This document shows, piece after piece, positions 60,650-64,000 of a DNA stretch of 64,000 nucleotides. This stretch comes from Psychromonas aquimarina ATCC BAA-1526. Its GTDB lineage: Bacteria; Pseudomonadota; Gammaproteobacteria; Enterobacterales; Psychromonadaceae. The stretch is from positions 1 to 64,000 of the forward strand of contig NZ_AUAM01000010.1 of assembly GCF_000428725.1 (NCBI RefSeq), read 5' to 3'. The notes under the pieces are model-generated. The model had not been told where the DNA came from, did not search any database, and was given only the letters and a program-made list of their open reading frames with translations. A program made the translations under genes and the position numbers. The stretch's first letter is position 1. Each line of letters begins with the position of its first letter.

Positions 60650-60907
60650 ATGTATCAAAAAACAGTAACTATCACTGCGCCTAACGGCCTACATACTCGT
60701 CCAGCAGCACAATTTGTAAAAGAAGCTAAATCTTTTGCATCTGACATTTCTGTTGAAGTCGGTGGTAAATCTGCAAGTGCAAAAAGCCTGTTCAAGCTGC
60801 AAACTTTAGGTTTAACTCAAGGTACATCTGTAAATATCAAAGGTGAAGGCGCTGATGAACAAAAAGCAGTTGATACGCTAGTAGAACTTATGGCTACACT
60901 TGTATAG
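60650..60907 (+). CDS. ptsH: Phosphocarrier protein HPr
   Basis: The 85 residues are the standard HPr length. Phospho-site H15 in [12 protein letters not shown] and the regulatory Ser position S46 in [12 protein letters not shown] are conserved. It passes phosphate from EI to sugar-specific EIIA domains. ptsI follows at 49 bp. Confidence 0.98.
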   Translation: MYQKTVTITAPNGLHTRPAAQFVKEAKSFASDISVEVGGKSASAKSLFKLQTLGLTQGTSVNIKGEGADEQKAVDTLVELMATLV

Positions 60908-60956
60908 TTCAAAATACGTATTATTTAGTTTTTAATCAGCACTTAAAGGATCGAAT

Positions 60957-62678
60957 ATGATATCTGGCATTCTAGCGTCTCCTGGAATAACGTTCGCAAA
61001 AGCATTATTACTACAGGAAGATGAAATCTCTCTTAACACGGGTAAAGTTGATGACGTCAACAAAGAAATTGCTCGCTTCCTAGAAGGGCGTGACAAAGCG
61101 TCCGCTCAACTTGAGGTTGTAAAACAAAAAGCATTAGAAACATTCGGTGAAGAGAAAGAAGCTATCTTCGAAGGACATATCATGCTCCTTGAAGATGAAG
61201 AGCTAGAAGAAGATATCGTAGCTTACATCAAAGAAAACAAATGTTCTGCAGACTTTGCTATCAACTACATTGTTGAAGAAAATGCAAATATGCTTCAGGA
61301 GTTGGACGATCCTTATTTGCGTGAACGTGCTTCTGATTTTCGCGATATCGGAAGCCGTTTACTTAAAAATGTTTTAGGCATTGAAATTGTTAACTTAAGC
61401 AACATCTCTGAAGAAGTTGTATTAATTGCTAACGATTTAACACCTTCAGAAACAGCACAAATTAACCTTGATAAAGTACTTGGTTTTATCACCGATATCG
61501 GTGGTCGTACATCTCATACTTCTATCATGGCCCGCTCACTTGAAATCCCTGCAATCGTAGGTACTAATGATATAACTCAACGTGTTAAAAATGGTGACAA
61601 CATCATTCTTGATGCGCTTAATAATAAAATCATCATTAACCCAAGTGCGGCTGAATTAGCAGAAGCTAAACAAATTAAAGCCACTTTCTTAGCTGAGAAA
61701 GAAGAGCTTGCTAAATTAAAAGACCTTCCAGCAATGACCCTTGACGGTCACCACGTTGAAGTCTGCTCAAACATCGGTACTGTAAAAGATACTGACGGAG
61801 CTAAACGCAACGGTGCTGAAGGCGTTGGTCTATACCGTACTGAATTCTTATTCATGGACCGTGATCAGCTGCCGACTGAAGAAGAACAGTTCATTGCTTA
61901 TAAAGATGTTGTTCAAGCAATGGAAGGTAAAGCCTGTATTATCCGTACTATGGATATTGGTGGTGATAAAGACCTGCCTTACCTTGACCTTCCGACTGAA
62001 ATGAACCCTTTCTTAGGCTGGCGTGCAATCCGTATCTGTTTCGACCGTCCGGAAATCATGAACCCGCAGCTGCGTGCTTTATTACGTGCTTCTGCATTCG
62101 GTAAAATCCGTATCATGTTCCCGATGATCATATCTGTTGAAGAAATTCGTCGACTTAAATCAATTCTTGCGGTACTAAAAGCAGAACTTACCGGTGAAGG
62201 TCACGCTTTTGATGAAGCAATTGAAATCGGTGTAATGATCGAAACACCAGCAGCAGCTGCTATCGCTCATCACCTGATTAAAGAAGTTGAATTCTTCAGT
62301 ATCGGTACCAACGATTTAACCCAATATACACTGGCTGTAGACCGTGGTAACGAGCTTATCTCTGACCTTTACAACCCGATGACGCCGTCTGTATTAAGCA
62401 TCATCAAAACAGTCATCGATGCTTCTCATGCTGCTGGTAAATGGACTGGTATGTGTGGTGAGTTAGCCGGTGATGAACGTGCTACATTACTGCTTCTAGG
62501 TATGGGTCTTGACGAGTTCTCTATGAGTGCTATCTCTATCCCTACTGTTAAGAAAATTATCCGTAATACGAATTTCTCTGATGTTAAAGCCCTTGCTGAT
62601 GAAGCATTATCAATGGCAACGGCAGCTGAAATCGAAGCCCTGGTTAACGAATTTAATAAGACCAAAGGCATTAACTAA
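60957..62678 (+). CDS. ptsI: Phosphoenolpyruvate-protein phosphotransferase, Enzyme I
   Basis: The product has 573 residues. Active His is H187 in [17 protein letters not shown]. The PEP-binding C-terminal barrel has [28 protein letters not shown] and the catalytic Cys in [10 protein letters not shown]. It autophosphorylates from PEP and donates to HPr. The spacer to crr is 81 bp with no terminator. Confidence 0.98.
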   Translation: MISGILASPGITFAKALLLQEDEISLNTGKVDDVNKEIARFLEGRDKASAQLEVVKQKALETFGEEKEAIFEGHIMLLEDEELEEDIVAYIKENKCSADFAINYIVEENANMLQELDDPYLRERASDFRDIGSRLLKNVLGIEIVNLSNISEEVVLIANDLTPSETAQINLDKVLGFITDIGGRTSHTSIMARSLEIPAIVGTNDITQRVKNGDNIILDALNNKIIINPSAAELAEAKQIKATFLAEKEELAKLKDLPAMTLDGHHVEVCSNIGTVKDTDGAKRNGAEGVGLYRTEFLFMDRDQLPTEEEQFIAYKDVVQAMEGKACIIRTMDIGGDKDLPYLDLPTEMNPFLGWRAIRICFDRPEIMNPQLRALLRASAFGKIRIMFPMIISVEEIRRLKSILAVLKAELTGEGHAFDEAIEIGVMIETPAAAAIAHHLIKEVEFFSIGTNDLTQYTLAVDRGNELISDLYNPMTPSVLSIIKTVIDASHAAGKWTGMCGELAGDERATLLLLGMGLDEFSMSAISIPTVKKIIRNTNFSDVKALADEALSMATAAEIEALVNEFNKTKGIN

Positions 62679-62759
62679 TTATTTAAACGGGTTATAATGC
62701 AGTAAAGCAGACGCCCGTTTGATATTATATATCTATCAATAACAATTTGGAGTTAACCT

Positions 62760-63269
62760 ATGGGTTTTTTCGATTCATTAAAAAAAGCAATTTCAGGCAC
62801 TACAGAAACAGACGACACAATTGACATTATCGCACCACTTTCTGGTGAAATCGTAGCAATTGAAGATGTGCCGGATGTTGTATTCGCTGAAAAAATTGTT
62901 GGTGACGGTATCGCAATTCGTCCAACCGGCAGCAAAATGGTTGCACCTTGTGACGGTGAGATTGGTAAAATCTTCGAAACTAACCATGCATTCTCTTTAG
63001 AGTCTGACACTGGTATTGAGCTTTTTGTTCACTTCGGTATTGATACTGTAGAACTTAAAGGTGAAGGTTTCACTCGTATCGCACAAGAAGGCCAGAAAGT
63101 GAAAATGGGTGATACAATCATCGAATTTGATCTTGAGTTCCTAAAAGAAAAAGCAAAATCAATCTTAACACCTGTTGTTATTTCAAACATGGATGAGATT
63201 AAAGAACTGCAGAAGATGTCTGGTACTGTTGCCGTAGCTTCTGATGCGGTACTTAAAATCGTTAAATAA
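62760..63269 (+). CDS. crr: Glucose-specific EIIA component (EIIA-Glc)
   Basis: The product has 169 residues. The two catalytic His are H76 (TNHAFSLES) and H91 ([14 protein letters not shown]). It receives phosphate from HPr and regulates adenylate cyclase and inducer exclusion in relatives. Ends in a strong terminator. Confidence 0.97.
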   Translation: MGFFDSLKKAISGTTETDDTIDIIAPLSGEIVAIEDVPDVVFAEKIVGDGIAIRPTGSKMVAPCDGEIGKIFETNHAFSLESDTGIELFVHFGIDTVELKGEGFTRIAQEGQKVKMGDTIIEFDLEFLKEKAKSILTPVVISNMDEIKELQKMSGTVAVASDAVLKIVK

Positions 63270-63288
63270 GTAAGCTTATTTATACTTT

Positions 63289-63317
63289 AAAAAAGAGCCG
63301 CTTATGCGGCTCTTTTT
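63289..63317 (+). terminator. Terminator of the pts operon
   Basis: AAAAAGAGCCGC / GCGGCTCTTTTT stem with a TTAT loop, 20 bases after crr. Confidence 0.93.
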
Positions 63318-63387
63318 GTTTCTGCTAAGCACTGCTGTTTTTCTTTTTATTACTTGCTACAATCATTTCATTTTCAGCGGGTAAATC

Positions 63388-63738
63388 ATGACAACAACTC
63401 TGTACGGCATCCCTAACTGTGATACGGTAAAAAAAGCGCAGAAATGGCTTTTACAAAATAACATCTCATATACCTTTCATGACTTTCGTAAAGACGGCTT
63501 AGATAAAACACTTATCGACTCATTCTTAGAAAACCTCTCCTGGTCAGATTTAGTCAATAAACGCAGTACCAGCTATCGACAACTCACTGATGCGCAGAAA
63601 AAATCACTAAGCGAAAGCACAGTAACGGATCTGTTTATTGAACTTCCGACTTTAATCAAGCGCCCTCTGCTTGTTCATAACAACCAGTATCAACTTGGTT
63701 TTAAGATTGAAACCTACCAGACTCTATTTTCATTATAA
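63388..63738 (+). CDS. yffB: ArsC/Spx-family reductase-like protein YffB
   Basis: The product has 116 residues. Thioredoxin-like ArsC fold with a single Cys (C11) in GIPNCDTVKKAQKWL and the RPLLVH segment near the C-terminus. The family lies next to dapE in many gammaproteobacteria; the biochemical role is not firmly known. dapE begins nine bases after the stop. Confidence 0.9.
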   Translation: MTTTLYGIPNCDTVKKAQKWLLQNNISYTFHDFRKDGLDKTLIDSFLENLSWSDLVNKRSTSYRQLTDAQKKSLSESTVTDLFIELPTLIKRPLLVHNNQYQLGFKIETYQTLFSL

Positions 63739-63747
63739 GGAAGTTCC

Positions 63748-64000
63748 ATGTCAGACAGCCCTGTTTTGGCTTTACTCAAAGACTTAGTAAGCCGTCGTTC
63801 AATTACGCCTGAAGATGCCGGCTGTCAGCCGTTATTAATTTCAAAACTTGAAAAGCTGGGCTTTGAATGTGAAGTAATGATATTTGAAGATACCACCAAC
63901 TTATGGGCGCGCCGCGGTACGGAAAAACCGTTATTCTGCTTTGCCGGTCATACTGACGTTGTTCCAACCGGCCCTGAAGACAAGTGGATATGTCCTCCTT
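63748..64000 (+). CDS. dapE: Succinyl-diaminopimelate desuccinylase, 5' part (cut by window edge)
   Basis: 84 residues are visible from ATG 63748, preceded by [27 protein letters not shown] and [16 protein letters not shown], with the zinc-ligand His, are the DapE/M20 signature. It acts in lysine and diaminopimelate synthesis. The frame stays open to the window end. Confidence 0.95.
   Translation, partial: MSDSPVLALLKDLVSRRSITPEDAGCQPLLISKLEKLGFECEVMIFEDTTNLWARRGTEKPLFCFAGHTDVVPTGPEDKWICPP

Overview
The window looks like a chromosomal segment of a marine, probably cold-adapted gammaproteobacterium. Psychromonas or a close relative is the best guess. This is inferred from the gene content (cysK, then ptsH-ptsI-crr, then an arsC-like yffB and dapE; an Lrp next to ald; sbcB) and from the protein flavour. 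No search was run. Base composition is moderate with AT-rich spacers.

Layout. 1-1.3 kb: the end of an IS4-type insertion sequence that cuts off a DUF1566 lipoprotein gene. 1.3-7.6 kb: a small unknown protein divergent from an OmpR/histidine-kinase pair, then a frameshifted multihaem cytochrome c translationally coupled to a PAS-GGDEF diguanylate cyclase. 7.7-18.8 kb: cobT, an M14 carboxypeptidase, a periplasmic binding protein, a GH3 beta-glucosidase lipoprotein, a two-TM channel operon, and ald divergent from lrp. Two miniature inverted-repeat elements lie here (10036-10230 and 15721-15983).

19.1-26.6 kb: a ten-ORF V-type ATPase operon on the minus strand (I-K-F-E-A-[stub]-B-D-coiled coil-unknown). 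A very recent tandem duplication between A and B has left a 62-codon copy of the B N-terminus. 26.9-39.2 kb: small secreted and hypothetical genes, an EamA exporter, a DUF3574 protein, a third MITE, a three-domain fusion (DJ-1/PfpI + nucleoside hydrolase-like + glyoxalase), a 1675-residue Ser/Thr kinase-ATPase-GAF-GGEEF protein and a glycine-betaine-like binding protein.

39.2-56.8 kb is the accessory region. Nearly all intact genes point the same way (minus) and are short and unrelated. Several end inside inverted-repeat sites with the architecture of integron attC sites (47609-47670, 50201-50276, 54403-54505, and partial ones near 39240, 49316, 51325 and 56293). I read this as a decaying cassette array without a visible integron integrase (CALIN-like). 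It has been invaded by a P2-like prophage, of which only pieces remain: gpD, two integrase remnants, three copies of an excisionase-like gene and a Q-like gene. Cassette cargo includes a YefM/YoeB toxin-antitoxin pair, paired lipoproteins, a membrane-anchored tail-collar protein, an AlbA/Schlafen-type protein, an HExxH protein, and a two-gene module pairing a methyltransferase-like protein with a DUF1848 radical-SAM-like protein. That module is the best candidate here for an undescribed system.

57.0-64 kb returns to core chromosome on the plus strand: sbcB, an outer-membrane-like protein, cysK, ptsH-ptsI-crr, yffB and the start of dapE.
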